A stretch of 64,000 bases of DNA from Arthrobacter sp. FW305-BF8 (lineage in GTDB: Bacteria; Actinomycetota; Actinomycetes; Actinomycetales; Micrococcaceae). The position numbers were made by a program, and so were the translations under genes. The notes below the pieces were generated by a model. The model had not been told where the DNA came from. It saw only the letters and a program-made list of their open reading frames with translations, and did not search any database. Positions within the stretch are counted from its first letter, which is position 1. Each line of letters starts with the position of its first letter. The stretch covers positions 1,054,001-1,118,000 of the forward strand of contig NZ_CP084561.1 in the NCBI RefSeq assembly GCF_021789315.1, given 5' to 3'. Positions 33,926 through 42,940 of this stretch are shown piece after piece.

Positions 33926-35263
33926 ATGTCATCCATGAAGAATCCAACAGCCCAACGGGGCCCGGCCTCAGTAGCAAGCAAACGACGCTTCCTCATCAGG
34001 ATGGTCACGGTCCTGATTGGCGGGATGTTCCTCGACGGCTACGTCCTGGGCATCATCGGACCGGTGAGCGGGACGATGGCCAAGGACCTGCAGCTCACGG
34101 TGGTGTGGCAGGGACTTATTGCCGCCGCCGCCCTGATCGGCATCCTTATCGGTTCGCCTTTGGGCGGCTGGGTGTCCGACAGGTGGGGCCGCAAGCCGAT
34201 CTTCATGTTCGACATCGGCCTGTTCGCGGTTGCATCGGGGATGCAGTTCTTCATCGACTCGCCGGCTTGGCTGCTGGTGGTGCGGCTGCTGATGGGCATC
34301 GCGATCGGCACCGAGTACGCTGTCGGCTGGCCCCTGATGGCCGAGTTCTCGCCCACGCACCTGCGGGGCCGGCTGATGGGTGCCATGGGCATCGCCTGGT
34401 ATGCCGGGTTCATGATCGCGTTCCTGATCGGCCATCTGTTGAACGAGTACACGGATCTCAGCTGGCACTTCATCCTGGGAACGAGCACCTTCATTGCGGT
34501 GGCCCTGTTCCTGGCCCGGCTCGGCATGCCGGAGTCGCCGCGCTGGCTCTGGAGCGTTGGCCGCAAGGATGAAGCCCGTGCGCTCGCCTACAAGTACATG
34601 CCGGAGGACGCGCTTGACGACGTCCAGCACGAGGACGTCCGCAAGGGCAGCTTTAGGATGCTGTTCTCCAGGGAATACTGGCGCTCGACGCTCTTCATCT
34701 CCGGGTTCTGGTTCTGTGCCGTAACTCCGTACTTTGCGATCGCCACCTTCGCCGACAGCGTCCTGGACCAGTATGGCCTCGCCGGGGGCCTCGCCGGCGG
34801 CGTCGGGCTCTCCGCCGTCGCCCTGGCCGGGGTGGTCATCACGTTCCTGCTGATCGACAAGGCCGGACGCCGGGTCCTGACCGTTCCAACCCAGTGGCTG
34901 TGCGCCGTCGTCCTCGCGGTCATCGGCCTGTGGGCCGGAGCGCCGGCACCCGTCGTGCTCGTCCTGTTCCTGGTCTTCTCGTTCTTCAATGCCGGCTACA
35001 ACACGTTGACGAACGTCTACCCGGGAGAAGTTCTCCCGACCGAGATCAGGGGGATCGGGACGGGTTTCGCCGCCGCTGTCAGCCGGATCGGGGCCGGCAT
35101 CGGAACGTTCCTGATGCCGCTGTCGATGGAGAACCTCGGGCCCGGTCCCACCATGCTGATCGCCGCCTTCGTGGCCCTGGCCGGAGCCGCGCTGTCCCAG
35201 TGGCTCGCCCCGGAGACCAAGGGCAAATCGCTCACCGAAGCAGCCGCCGGGTACGCACACTAA
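33926..35263 (+). CDS. MFS transporter, sugar-porter/aromatic-acid type (copy 1)
   Basis: A 445-residue MFS protein. A short polar N-terminus is followed by RFLIRMVTVLIGGMFLDGYVLGIIGPVSG, motif A GWVSDRWGRKPIF, GIAIGTEYAVGWPLMAEFSPTHLRGRLMG after helix 4, and PESPRWLWSVGRKDEA in the central loop, typical of the sugar-porter group. It is a proton-linked importer by family expectation. The start is ATG 33926, with AGGAG eight bases upstream. About nine residues in ten match the gene at 45574. A hairpin at 35262-35300 ends the transcript. Promoter sharing with the 41497 operon suggests both import the same or related compounds. Confidence 0.9.
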   Translation: MSSMKNPTAQRGPASVASKRRFLIRMVTVLIGGMFLDGYVLGIIGPVSGTMAKDLQLTVVWQGLIAAAALIGILIGSPLGGWVSDRWGRKPIFMFDIGLFAVASGMQFFIDSPAWLLVVRLLMGIAIGTEYAVGWPLMAEFSPTHLRGRLMGAMGIAWYAGFMIAFLIGHLLNEYTDLSWHFILGTSTFIAVALFLARLGMPESPRWLWSVGRKDEARALAYKYMPEDALDDVQHEDVRKGSFRMLFSREYWRSTLFISGFWFCAVTPYFAIATFADSVLDQYGLAGGLAGGVGLSAVALAGVVITFLLIDKAGRRVLTVPTQWLCAVVLAVIGLWAGAPAPVVLVLFLVFSFFNAGYNTLTNVYPGEVLPTEIRGIGTGFAAAVSRIGAGIGTFLMPLSMENLGPGPTMLIAAFVALAGAALSQWLAPETKGKSLTEAAAGYAH

Positions 35264-35300
35264 CGACGGCGGTACCCCTGAGGCGCCACCCGCCGTCGTT
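35262..35300 (+). terminator. Terminator hairpin after MFS copy 1
   Basis: AACGACGGCGG (35262-35272) and CCGCCGTCGTT (35290-35300) form a perfect 11-bp stem around a 17-nt loop, starting within the stop codon of the MFS gene. CTGATG follows, not a T-run. Confidence 0.6.
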
Positions 35301-35444
35301 CTGATGGGGTCAGCCGACATGCCGTGGGCGGGCATTCATCTACTTCGCCGTAGCACTTTTGCGCGCGCGCATAAACCGTTGACAAGGCCGGAAGGGGGCT
35401 GTTTAGCTTGCCGCCAGAAGACACCGACGTCGAAGGAGTGACAC

Positions 35445-36746
35445 GTGACCTCCGCTTTGCAGGCCGGGCGCGACATCCGCCCCCTTTCCGAGTCCGACGC
35501 CGAAGTGTATGTGGCCTCCGTGTGCTTCAAGACCGGACCGCCGGGTGCTGCCGGGGTGGAGGTCGAACGGCTGGTCCACGACCTCGTTGATCCACAGGCC
35601 CCGGTTACGGTTGCGCGTGTGCGCCAGGCCATGGCGCCCTTGGCGGGGGCGCTGCCCGGCGGGGGAACGATCACCTTCGAACCCGGCGGCCAGCTGGAGG
35701 TGAGCTCCGGCTGCGCCCCCGGCCTTCCCGCCCTCATCGCCGCGACGCGGAAAGACCTTGCAGCCGTTGAGACCCGTCTTTCGGACGCTGGCCTGTTCTG
35801 CGGTCCGGTCGCTTTGGATGCTGGACGCCCGGCGGTGCGGTCACTGGAGCATCCGCGCTACGCCTCCATGGAGCGGCACTTCGACGGCTTCGGTCCCGCC
35901 GGACGAACGATGATGTGCTCCACCGCTTCACTTCAGATTTCACTGGAAGCCGGATTCGACAGCCCCGGATCCACCGGCGCGGCGCAACGTTGGGCACGTT
36001 TACATCATCTCCTCCCCGTCCTCATCGCCATGTTTGCCAACTCGCCCTTCCTGCACGGCGTCCCCAACGGATGGCACAGCAACCGTCAGCGCACCTGGCT
36101 GGGCATTGACCCGACCCGGACCGCCGCCGTCACCGCCGTCCCCGGTTCGGAGGATCCCCGATCCGCGTGGGCGCGCTACGCGCTCGACGCGCTGGTCCTC
36201 TGCATCCCGTCACAGGGGCGTTGCTGGGATCCGCCGCCGGGGCTGACGATGCGGGACTGGTTGCGCGGGAGCGGGCCCAGGCCCGCAAAACTGAGCGATC
36301 TGCAATACCACCTCACAACCCTTTTTCCGCCCGTCCGTCCACGTGGGTTCATGGAACTCCGGGTGATCGATGCACAGGCCGGCGATGACTGGGAGCCCGT
36401 CACGGCGATAGTCACCGCGCTCATGGACGACGAACACGCTGCCGACCTCGCCGCAGACGCCTGCACACCGCTTGCTTCGCTGCATGACCCGATGAGAACC
36501 GCCGCCCGCGAGGGGCTGTCGAATTCTGCTCTCGCCGTGGCCGCCCGGTTGTGCGCCGAGGCGGCGCTCAACGCGCTGCCGCGCCTGGGGGCGGACGCCA
36601 CCACCCGGAGCCGGACCGAAGACTTCATCGAGCGCAATACGGCGCTGGGCCGGAGCCCAGCCCAGGAGCGGCTGGACCTGTGGCACAGAACCGGCAGCTG
36701 GTTTGCCGAAGCGGAACCGAGGGAGGCTTACGTTGATGCCAGATGA
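35445..36746 (+). CDS. egtA: Glutamate-cysteine ligase for ergothioneine synthesis
   Basis: A 433-residue GCS2-type ligase that makes gamma-glutamylcysteine, the sulfur donor used by EgtB. Recognisable parts are SDAEVYVASVCFKTGP, ITFEPGGQLEVSSG, RTMMCSTASLQISLEAG, ANSPFLHGVPNGWHSNRQRTWLGIDP and RGFMELRVIDAQAGDDW. The start is GTG 35445 after AAGGAG with a six-base gap. The last ten bases overlap the egtB start region (ATG 36736). It is the first gene of egtABCD. Similar ligases without the cluster make other gamma-glutamyl compounds, but the four genes after it leave little doubt. Confidence 0.93.
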   Translation: MTSALQAGRDIRPLSESDAEVYVASVCFKTGPPGAAGVEVERLVHDLVDPQAPVTVARVRQAMAPLAGALPGGGTITFEPGGQLEVSSGCAPGLPALIAATRKDLAAVETRLSDAGLFCGPVALDAGRPAVRSLEHPRYASMERHFDGFGPAGRTMMCSTASLQISLEAGFDSPGSTGAAQRWARLHHLLPVLIAMFANSPFLHGVPNGWHSNRQRTWLGIDPTRTAAVTAVPGSEDPRSAWARYALDALVLCIPSQGRCWDPPPGLTMRDWLRGSGPRPAKLSDLQYHLTTLFPPVRPRGFMELRVIDAQAGDDWEPVTAIVTALMDDEHAADLAADACTPLASLHDPMRTAAREGLSNSALAVAARLCAEAALNALPRLGADATTRSRTEDFIERNTALGRSPAQERLDLWHRTGSWFAEAEPREAYVDAR

Positions 36747-38085
36747 CCTTCCCGGGGCCCCTGCCGACCCCGAAACCCTCAGGACGTTCATCGCCGAAGG
36801 GCTGGAACGTGCCCGGAACCGCACCCATGCCCTGACCGACTGCGACGACGAAGATCTGCTCAGGCAGCACTCGCCGCTGATGTCACCGCTGGTGTGGGAC
36901 CTGGCGCATGTAGGAAGCCAGGAGGAGATCTGGCTGGTACGCGATGTGGGGAAGATGGAACCGCTGCGGTGCGATATCGACCAGATGTACGACGCGTTCC
37001 AGCACTCCCGCAGCAGCCGGCCCTCGCTGCCGCTGCTTTCACCGGCGGAGTCCCGCAGGTACATCGCCCAGGTCCGGGACAAGGCGCTCGACATCCTGGA
37101 GCGGACGCCGTTGGAGGGCGCACCTCTTGTGCACCGGGGCTTCGCATTCGGAATGATCATCCAGCACGAGCAGCAGCACGACGAAACGATGCTCGCCACG
37201 CACCAGCTCCGGACCGGCGCGCCGGTCCTCCACGGCCAGCCCTTGGAGGCCGGCATCCGGCCCTCGGACCTGCAGGTTTTGCCCAAGGAGGTGCTGGTCC
37301 CTGCGGGGGAGTACACCATGGGGACGTCGGTAGAACCGTGGGCGCTGGATAACGAACGTCCGGCCCATACCGTGAATGTGCCCGGCTACTGGATTGATAC
37401 CGTCCCTGTGACCAATGGCGCTTACCGGCACTTCATTGCGGACGGTGGCTACCGGAACTCCTGCTGGTGGAGCCAGGACGGCTGGAAGCACTGCATTGAA
37501 GCCGGGTTGGTGGCTCCCAAGTACTGGGAACGCGACGGCGACGGGTGGTGCAGGACCAGGTTCGGCGTCGTGGAACGCGTTCCGGACGATGAGCCGGTGC
37601 AGCACGTGAGCTGGTTCGAAGCCGACGCGTACGCGCGCTGGGCCGGGCGCCGGCTCCCGACCGAAGCAGAATGGGAAAAAGCGGCGCGCTATGATCCCCG
37701 GTCAGGGCGGTCCCGGCGCTACCCCTGGGGTGACGACGATCCTGCACCCCATCACGCCAACCTTGGCGGGGCGGCGCTCCGGCCGGCCCCGGCCGGGTCC
37801 TTTCCCGCGGGAGCCTCGCCGCTGGGGGTGCGGCAGCTCATTGGTGACGTCTGGGAATGGGTGTCCAGCGACTTCCGCCCGTATCCGGGATTCACCGCGT
37901 TCCCGTATCCGGAATACAGCGAGGTGTTCTTCGGGTCCGACTATAAGGTGCTGCGGGGCGGGTCCTGGGCCGTGGATCCTGCCGCCTGCAGGGGCACCTT
38001 CCGGAACTGGGACTACCCGATCCGCCGGCAGATCTTTACCGGATTCCGCACGGCGCGCGACGCGTCACCGGCGGAGGACCAGTAG
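36736..38085 (+). CDS. egtB: Ergothioneine iron-dependent sulfoxide synthase
   Basis: A 449-residue EgtB. The N-terminal DinB-like part has iron-ligand His residues at DLAHVGSQEEIW and IIQHEQQHDETM. The C-terminal formylglycine-enzyme-like domain (about 180-445) has AGEYTMGTSVEPWALDNERPAH, PVTNGAYRHFI, RLPTEAEWEKAA, DVWEWVSSDF and VLRGGSWAVDPAA. It joins gamma-glutamylcysteine to hercynine as a sulfoxide using iron and oxygen. The start is ATG 36736 after GGGAGG, overlapping the end of egtA; an upstream ATG 36703 would overlap it more without a ribosome binding site. It is three bases from egtC. Confidence 0.95.
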   Translation: MPDDLPGAPADPETLRTFIAEGLERARNRTHALTDCDDEDLLRQHSPLMSPLVWDLAHVGSQEEIWLVRDVGKMEPLRCDIDQMYDAFQHSRSSRPSLPLLSPAESRRYIAQVRDKALDILERTPLEGAPLVHRGFAFGMIIQHEQQHDETMLATHQLRTGAPVLHGQPLEAGIRPSDLQVLPKEVLVPAGEYTMGTSVEPWALDNERPAHTVNVPGYWIDTVPVTNGAYRHFIADGGYRNSCWWSQDGWKHCIEAGLVAPKYWERDGDGWCRTRFGVVERVPDDEPVQHVSWFEADAYARWAGRRLPTEAEWEKAARYDPRSGRSRRYPWGDDDPAPHHANLGGAALRPAPAGSFPAGASPLGVRQLIGDVWEWVSSDFRPYPGFTAFPYPEYSEVFFGSDYKVLRGGSWAVDPAACRGTFRNWDYPIRRQIFTGFRTARDASPAEDQ

Positions 38086-38088
38086 CCC

Positions 38089-38853
38089 ATGTGCCGTCAT
38101 CTCGCCTACATCGGGGAACCGATGCCGCTGGCCGAACTCCTGCTCGTCCCAAGCCATGGGCTCTTGGCGCAGTCGTGGGCACCGCGCCGCCAGCGGTACG
38201 GGACTATCAACGCCGACGGTTTTGGCGTCGGCTGGTACGCCCCGGGCGATCCCGTGCCCGCCCGCTACCGCCGTTCCGTCCCGATCTGGGCGGACAGGTC
38301 CTTTGCCGACGTCGCCCGGGTCACCTCCAGCGGGGCGGTACTGGCAGCCGTCAGGTCAGCAACACCGGGGATGACCCCGGATGAGTCAGCGGCTGCACCG
38401 TATGCGCACGGACCCTGGCTCTTCAGCCACAACGGCCGGGTGGAGGACTGGCCGCATGCGCTGGAAGAACTGGCCGCTTCGCTCCCGCCCTCACGGCTGC
38501 TGGCCCTTGAGGCGCAGGTCGATTCAGCGTTCCTGTGGGCCCTTGTTCTGGAGCGGCTCGCCGCGGGCGCCGCCGCGGGTGAGGCACTGATCCAGGTGGT
38601 GAACACTGTCTCCTCGGTCGCCGGCGGCAGGTTCAACTTTCTGCTCACCGACGGCACCGCCATCGCGGCTACAGCCGCCGGCGACAGTCTCTTTTGGCGG
38701 ACCGGCCCCGGAGGCGTGGTCGTCGCCAGCGAGCCTTCCGATGAAGGCCCAGGGTGGCAGGAGGTCCCGGACAATTCCCTCCTGACCGCCGCCCGCGGCC
38801 ACATCGACGTTCGTCCCATTCCGACTCTCACAAAGGAACACGCAGCCACATGA
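38089..38853 (+). CDS. egtC: Gamma-glutamyl hercynylcysteine sulfoxide hydrolase
   Basis: A 254-residue class II glutamine-amidotransferase-fold hydrolase. The catalytic Cys is residue 2 (MCRHLAYIGEPM) and becomes the N-terminal nucleophile after Met removal. Supporting motifs are NADGFGVGWYAPG, RSATPGMT and WLFSHNGRVEDW. It removes the glutamyl group from the EgtB product. It starts three bases after egtB and overlaps egtD by ATGA (38850-38853), so it is part of the coupled operon. Confidence 0.95.
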   Translation: MCRHLAYIGEPMPLAELLLVPSHGLLAQSWAPRRQRYGTINADGFGVGWYAPGDPVPARYRRSVPIWADRSFADVARVTSSGAVLAAVRSATPGMTPDESAAAPYAHGPWLFSHNGRVEDWPHALEELAASLPPSRLLALEAQVDSAFLWALVLERLAAGAAAGEALIQVVNTVSSVAGGRFNFLLTDGTAIAATAAGDSLFWRTGPGGVVVASEPSDEGPGWQEVPDNSLLTAARGHIDVRPIPTLTKEHAAT

Positions 38854-39836
38854 GCCTCGACGCCGACCGCAGCGACATCGTCCACCACCTGCCCCCGGAC
38901 CACCTGGAGCGAACCCTGCGCGCCGATGTGTGTGCCGGGCTGGGCTCGTCTCCCAAGACGCTGCCGCCCAAGTGGTTCTATGACAAACTCGGCAGCGCAT
39001 TGTTCGAGCGCATCACGGACCTGCCGGAGTACTATCCGACACGGGCTGAACGTGAAGTGCTGGAGCTCTTCGCCGCCGAGATGGCGGCCGCGAGCCCGGC
39101 GGAAACGCTGATCGAACTCGGCTCCGGATCGTCCAGGAAAACCCCGCTGCTGCTGGATGCCCTGCGGAAGGCGGGACCTCTTCGCCGCTACGTCGCGGTG
39201 GACGTCAGCGACAGTGCACTGCTGGATGCGCGCAACGAGCTGGCGCCCGCCTTCCCCGACCTTCGGCTGGAGGCAGTGGCAGCGGACTTCGAAACCCAGT
39301 TGCACGTGCTCCCGCAGGATGGGCGCCGGATGGTGGCGTTTCTGGGGGGCACCATCGGCAATTTTGAGCCGGCGGCCAGGGCGCGCTTTCTCGTGGGGAT
39401 CCGCGAGCTGCTCGGCGAAGAGGGCGGTTCGCTGCTTCTTGGTACGGATCTGGTGAAGTCTCCGCACATCCTTGTTCCGGCATATGCCGACGCCGAGGGG
39501 GTCACCGCCGAGTTCAACCGGAACGTGCTCCGCGTCCTCAATGCCCAGCTGGGTGCCGATTTCGAGGTGATGGCGTTTGATCATGTCGCCGTCTGGATGC
39601 CCGAGGAAGAATGGATTGAAATGCGGCTGCGGGCGACGAAACCGATGCTCGTGCGTTTGCCGGGTGTGGGCCTGGATGTCAGGTTCGACGAAGGCGAGGA
39701 ACTTCGCACCGAGATTTCCGCGAAGTTCCGGCTCGAAGGAGTCGCCACCGAGCTCGAAGCAGCCGGTTTTTGCATCGCAGGGCAATGGACCGACAGCCAG
39801 AACCGCTATGCCATGACGCTCGCGGAAGCCGTCTAG
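38850..39836 (+). CDS. egtD: Histidine N-alpha-methyltransferase
   Basis: A 328-residue EgtD that trimethylates histidine to hercynine with SAM, the first committed step of ergothioneine synthesis. The SAM motif ELGSGSSRKT is at residues 89-98, followed by YVAVDVSDSALLDAR. The family segment FYDKLGSALFERITDLPEYYPTRAE is near residue 43, and FLGGTIGNFEP closes the core. The start is ATG 38850, overlapping the egtC stop. The gene is convergent with egtE, with only 42 bases between the stop codons. Confidence 0.95.
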   Translation: MSLDADRSDIVHHLPPDHLERTLRADVCAGLGSSPKTLPPKWFYDKLGSALFERITDLPEYYPTRAEREVLELFAAEMAAASPAETLIELGSGSSRKTPLLLDALRKAGPLRRYVAVDVSDSALLDARNELAPAFPDLRLEAVAADFETQLHVLPQDGRRMVAFLGGTIGNFEPAARARFLVGIRELLGEEGGSLLLGTDLVKSPHILVPAYADAEGVTAEFNRNVLRVLNAQLGADFEVMAFDHVAVWMPEEEWIEMRLRATKPMLVRLPGVGLDVRFDEGEELRTEISAKFRLEGVATELEAAGFCIAGQWTDSQNRYAMTLAEAV

Positions 39837-39878
39837 GCTGTCCTGCTGCGCCCACACAATGCGGCGGAACAGGCCCGC

Positions 39879-41060
39879 TCACCGAAGGACGTCAACCAGC
39901 CGCAGGACCTCGTCTTCGGTGTTGTAGTAGTGCACTGATGCGCGCACCACCGTTTCCGGCACGTACCGGCTCCTGGTAAGGATGGATTGGACCTCGCCTG
40001 AGGGCCGCGGAGCCACCGAGACATTGATCCGGTGGTCCGCCAACCGTGCCCTGATGTTTCCCGCCTCCCTTCGCTTCACGGAGAATGTCACGATGCCGCA
40101 GCGGGTGATGCCGTGGTCGTGGACAGTAACCGCCGGAACCGCCGCCAGCTTTGTCCGCAGTTGCTCCGCCAGCGAGCCCACGCGCTGCTGCACAGCGTCC
40201 AGGCCCAGGTCCAGGGCATAATCAACGGCCCGGCCCAGGCCCAGCCTTCCGGCGATGCTGGCCTCCCAGCTCTCAAAACGCCGGGCATCGCCGCGAACTT
40301 CAAGCCCCTCGGCCCCGGAGGAATAGGCAGACAGCCCGTCCAGGGCGAGCGGGTCAAACCTGCCCAGAACCGAGGCACGCACATAGAGGAAAGCCGTGCC
40401 ACGCGGTCCCCGGAGGAACTTCCGCCCTGTTCCAGCCAATACATCACAGCCCAGAGACTCCACGTCCAGCGGCATCTGGCCCACCGACTGGCAGGCGTCG
40501 AGCACAAACAACACCCCGGCAGCACGGCAGCGCCTGCCCACCTCCGCTGCCGGATTGACCAGGCCGTCCGCCATGGGCACATGCGTCAAAGCGACCATGG
40601 CCACGTTTCCGCGCTCCAGCTCCCGCTGAAGATGTTCCACATCGACCTGCCCGTAAGGGTCGTCGTCGAGAACCACAATCTGCAGGTCACGTCGGCGCGC
40701 GAGTTGCCGCAACGCGATGACGTTCCCCGCATACTCCGAGCGGCCTATCAGGAGCCGTGAGGCGGCGACAAAGGGAAAGCTGTGCATCGCCACAGCCCAC
40801 GCCCGGCTGCCGCTTTCGGCAAGGGCGATCTCGTCCGGCCGTGCCCCGATTAGCCGCGCTACAGAGGAATAGACATCTTGCAGCCGGCCGGCCACCTCCT
40901 CCGCCGCTTCATAGCCGCCGATTTCCTCCTCACGGCGCAAATGCGCCACCACGGTCTCCGCCACGGGGCGGGGGACGAGCGAGCTTCCCGCATTGTTCAG
41001 GTGGGCCACGTTCAGAACCCCACGGGTCTGCTCGCGCACCGCGCGCACATCAATTGCCAT
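39879..41060 (-). CDS. egtE: PLP-dependent ergothioneine C-S lyase
   Basis: A 393-residue class V aminotransferase-fold protein. It has NNAGSSLVPRPVAETVVAHL at the start, LDACQSVGQMPLDV, and the PLP Lys in GTGRKFLRGPRGTAFLYV. Its position beside egtABCD supports EgtE, which cleaves hercynylcysteine sulfoxide to ergothioneine; general cysteine desulfurases share the fold. ATG 41060 opens MAIDVRAVREQTRGV. It is transcribed towards egtD, so it needs its own promoter in the 41061-41496 gap. Confidence 0.88.
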   Translation of the reverse strand: MAIDVRAVREQTRGVLNVAHLNNAGSSLVPRPVAETVVAHLRREEEIGGYEAAEEVAGRLQDVYSSVARLIGARPDEIALAESGSRAWAVAMHSFPFVAASRLLIGRSEYAGNVIALRQLARRRDLQIVVLDDDPYGQVDVEHLQRELERGNVAMVALTHVPMADGLVNPAAEVGRRCRAAGVLFVLDACQSVGQMPLDVESLGCDVLAGTGRKFLRGPRGTAFLYVRASVLGRFDPLALDGLSAYSSGAEGLEVRGDARRFESWEASIAGRLGLGRAVDYALDLGLDAVQQRVGSLAEQLRTKLAAVPAVTVHDHGITRCGIVTFSVKRREAGNIRARLADHRINVSVAPRPSGEVQSILTRSRYVPETVVRASVHYYNTEDEVLRLVDVLR

Positions 41061-41131
41061 GAGTCACATCCTGCCGCAAACGGGTAAGGCGATCGAGGGG
41101 GCTCTTCCACGCCTCCGGGCCGAAACGTAAG

Positions 41132-41194
41132 GAGTTTTTGTCCGCGTATCGCGACTTACGAAGGGGTTAGGGGCCATTATCTGGACAAAAACTC
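41132..41194. repeat. Inverted-repeat element with GAGTTTTTGTCC / GGACAAAAACTC arms
   Basis: Perfect 12-bp arms at 41132-41143 and 41183-41194 are separated by 39 bases. The AT-rich arms stand out from the GC-rich surroundings. I have the impression that similar 63-nt units occur in other Arthrobacter intergenic regions, but this window holds only one. Confidence 0.5.
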
Positions 41195-41218
41195 GGGAGA
41201 GATGAGGAAAGTACGACG

Positions 41219-41250
41219 CCGGCCGGTCACCTTGTGAGGCGACCGGCCGG
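41219..41250. terminator. GC-rich hairpin
   Basis: CCGGCCGGTC (41219-41228) and GACCGGCCGG (41241-41250) form a perfect 10-bp stem with a 12-nt loop, between the divergent egtE and amine-oxidase genes. As neither gene ends here, it may isolate their promoters or belong to a repeat. Confidence 0.4.
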
Positions 41251-41333
41251 GGTCGTTGTGGTGAGGTCAGGCCGATCTGCCGCGGTGGCGCTGCCCCCGT
41301 CCGGTCCTCCGTAGCACTTTCGCGCATCAGCAA

Positions 41334-41370
41334 AAAGCTATTGCATTAATCATACAATGATGTATCTTTA
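41334..41370 (+). promoter_or_regulatory. Promoter/operator, nearly identical to 33766-33802
   Basis: TTGCAT at 41341-41346 and TATCTT at about 41363-41368, 16 bases apart, with the ATTG...CAAT palindrome between them. It differs from the other copy by a single T-to-C change in the -10 region. It is well placed to drive the operon from 41497. A repressor bound here would block RNA polymerase. Confidence 0.65.
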
Positions 41371-41496
41371 AATTGTGACAAGGGGCACACCCCGCTCCTG
41401 GAACGCATTACCCCCATACTTTCCCCGCCGCCGGACGCCTTTCCGAAGTTGGCCCGCCCGGCACCCCGGATTTCCTGAGTAAGAAAGTTCAAAATC

Positions 41497-42882
41497 ATGA
41501 AAGATGTAGTGATCGTCGGCGCTGGACTCGCCGGCCTGTCAGCAGCATGGCGGCTGCGGCACTGGGACACCGTTGTTCTGGAGTCCGAAAACCGCGTCGG
41601 CGGACGGATCCGCTCGGAGCGCCGGGGTGCCTACTGGCTGAACTGGGGCGGTCACGTCTTCGCCGGCCCAGGATCCTCCACCGATTCCCTGCTCAACGAG
41701 GTCGGCGTGACTTCGGTCAACATTCCGGGCTCCCTGCAGGCCCTGTCGATGAACGGAAAGTTCATCCGCAAGGGGCACATCGCCACGTACCCCTTCCGCA
41801 TCCCGATGTCCCTGTCGTCCCGCATCGACACGCTGAAGGCCGGCATGAAGGTTGTCAGCGGCGTGGCCAAGTACACGGGCGTTGTCCGGAAGCGTGCGGG
41901 GGAGTCCGGTGCGATGCGGCAGCAGCGCATCTACGACTTCGAGAACAGCAGCTCGTTCCAGGACTTCATCGGAGACCTGTCAGAGGACGCGGCCGCGCTG
42001 TTCAAGACCACTGTCACCCGCTCGGCCGGTGACATGAACGACATCTCCGCCGGCGCCGGCATTGGATACTTCAGCCTGGTGCTGGGTATCGGCCAGGGCC
42101 TCAGCCAGGGCATCGTCGGTGGCCCGTCCACCCTGACCGAATCGGTAGCAGCCTCCCTCGGTGACCGCATCCAGCTCGGTGCCGCCGTTCAGGAGGTCGT
42201 GCACAAGAAGGAATCCGTCGTCGTCCGCTACACCCAGGGCGGTGTGGACCACGAAGTTGAGGCCCGCACCGTTGTTCTCGCGACCACCGCTGACGTGACC
42301 CACCGGGTGGGCGTGGACCTTCCGGAGGACCTGCGCGGTGCGCTCGGCCAGATCAAGTACGGCCCGCACGTCAGCACTGCGTTCCTGACCAACGAGACCT
42401 CGGCCCGGCCGTGGGACGACATCTACGCCATCGCGGCGCCGAAGCGCTCGTTCGCGATCGCGCTGAACCAGGCAAGCATCGTCCGCGGTACCGAGTCTGT
42501 GCGGAAGCCCGGCGGCAGCTTCATGACCTTCTCGCCGGCCAGCCTCGGGAAGGCCTTGCTGGACAAGAGCGACGAGGAAGTCATCAGGACCCACCTCACC
42601 GACCTCGACCAGGTCCTCGGCCACGGTTTCGCCGACAGCGTCGTCGAGGCCAAGACGGACCGCTGGAAGGTAGCGTCCCCCTACTGCTTCCCCGGCAGGG
42701 CCAAGCTCCAGTCCACGCTCATGCGGGGCACCGACCGCGTGTTCCTGGCGGGCGACTACCTCGGAACTCTTTACACCGAAAGCTCCATCACCACCGGGTT
42801 CTCGGCAGCGCAGGAGGCCGCAAGCCTGCTGGCCACCCACCGCCAGGCGCCACCGCATTCCGGCCTCTCGATCGTCGCCTGA
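41497..42882 (+). CDS. FAD-dependent amine-oxidase-like oxidoreductase
   Basis: A 461-residue flavoprotein of the amine oxidase / protoporphyrinogen oxidase fold. The dinucleotide-binding motif VIVGAGLAGLSAAWRL is at residues 5-20, followed by the ribose-binding acid VLESENRVGGRIRSE, and the C-terminal FAD segment DRVFLAGDYLGTLYTESSITTGFSAA. The substrate is unknown; amines, amino acids or cyclic compounds are all possible. ATG 41497 has only a weak AAGAAAG site. It is the first gene of an operon with a DHDPS-family enzyme and an aldehyde dehydrogenase, so it may generate an imine or ketone for them. Haem synthesis is unlikely from this context. Confidence 0.85.
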   Translation: MKDVVIVGAGLAGLSAAWRLRHWDTVVLESENRVGGRIRSERRGAYWLNWGGHVFAGPGSSTDSLLNEVGVTSVNIPGSLQALSMNGKFIRKGHIATYPFRIPMSLSSRIDTLKAGMKVVSGVAKYTGVVRKRAGESGAMRQQRIYDFENSSSFQDFIGDLSEDAAALFKTTVTRSAGDMNDISAGAGIGYFSLVLGIGQGLSQGIVGGPSTLTESVAASLGDRIQLGAAVQEVVHKKESVVVRYTQGGVDHEVEARTVVLATTADVTHRVGVDLPEDLRGALGQIKYGPHVSTAFLTNETSARPWDDIYAIAAPKRSFAIALNQASIVRGTESVRKPGGSFMTFSPASLGKALLDKSDEEVIRTHLTDLDQVLGHGFADSVVEAKTDRWKVASPYCFPGRAKLQSTLMRGTDRVFLAGDYLGTLYTESSITTGFSAAQEAASLLATHRQAPPHSGLSIVA

Positions 42883-42940
42883 ACCTAAACATCGTTTTCC
42901 ACCTGTACACAAACCACGTACTTAAGAAGAGGAATCATTC

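Larger units (their letters stand above)
41061..41496. other. Divergent intergenic region between egtE and the amine-oxidase operon
   Basis: A 436-nt gap. It contains a 12-bp inverted repeat 41132-41194, a GC-rich hairpin 41219-41250, a segment resembling the DNA after MFS copy 1 (about 41236-41330), and the promoter/operator 41334-41370. No gene is supported. Confidence 0.6.
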
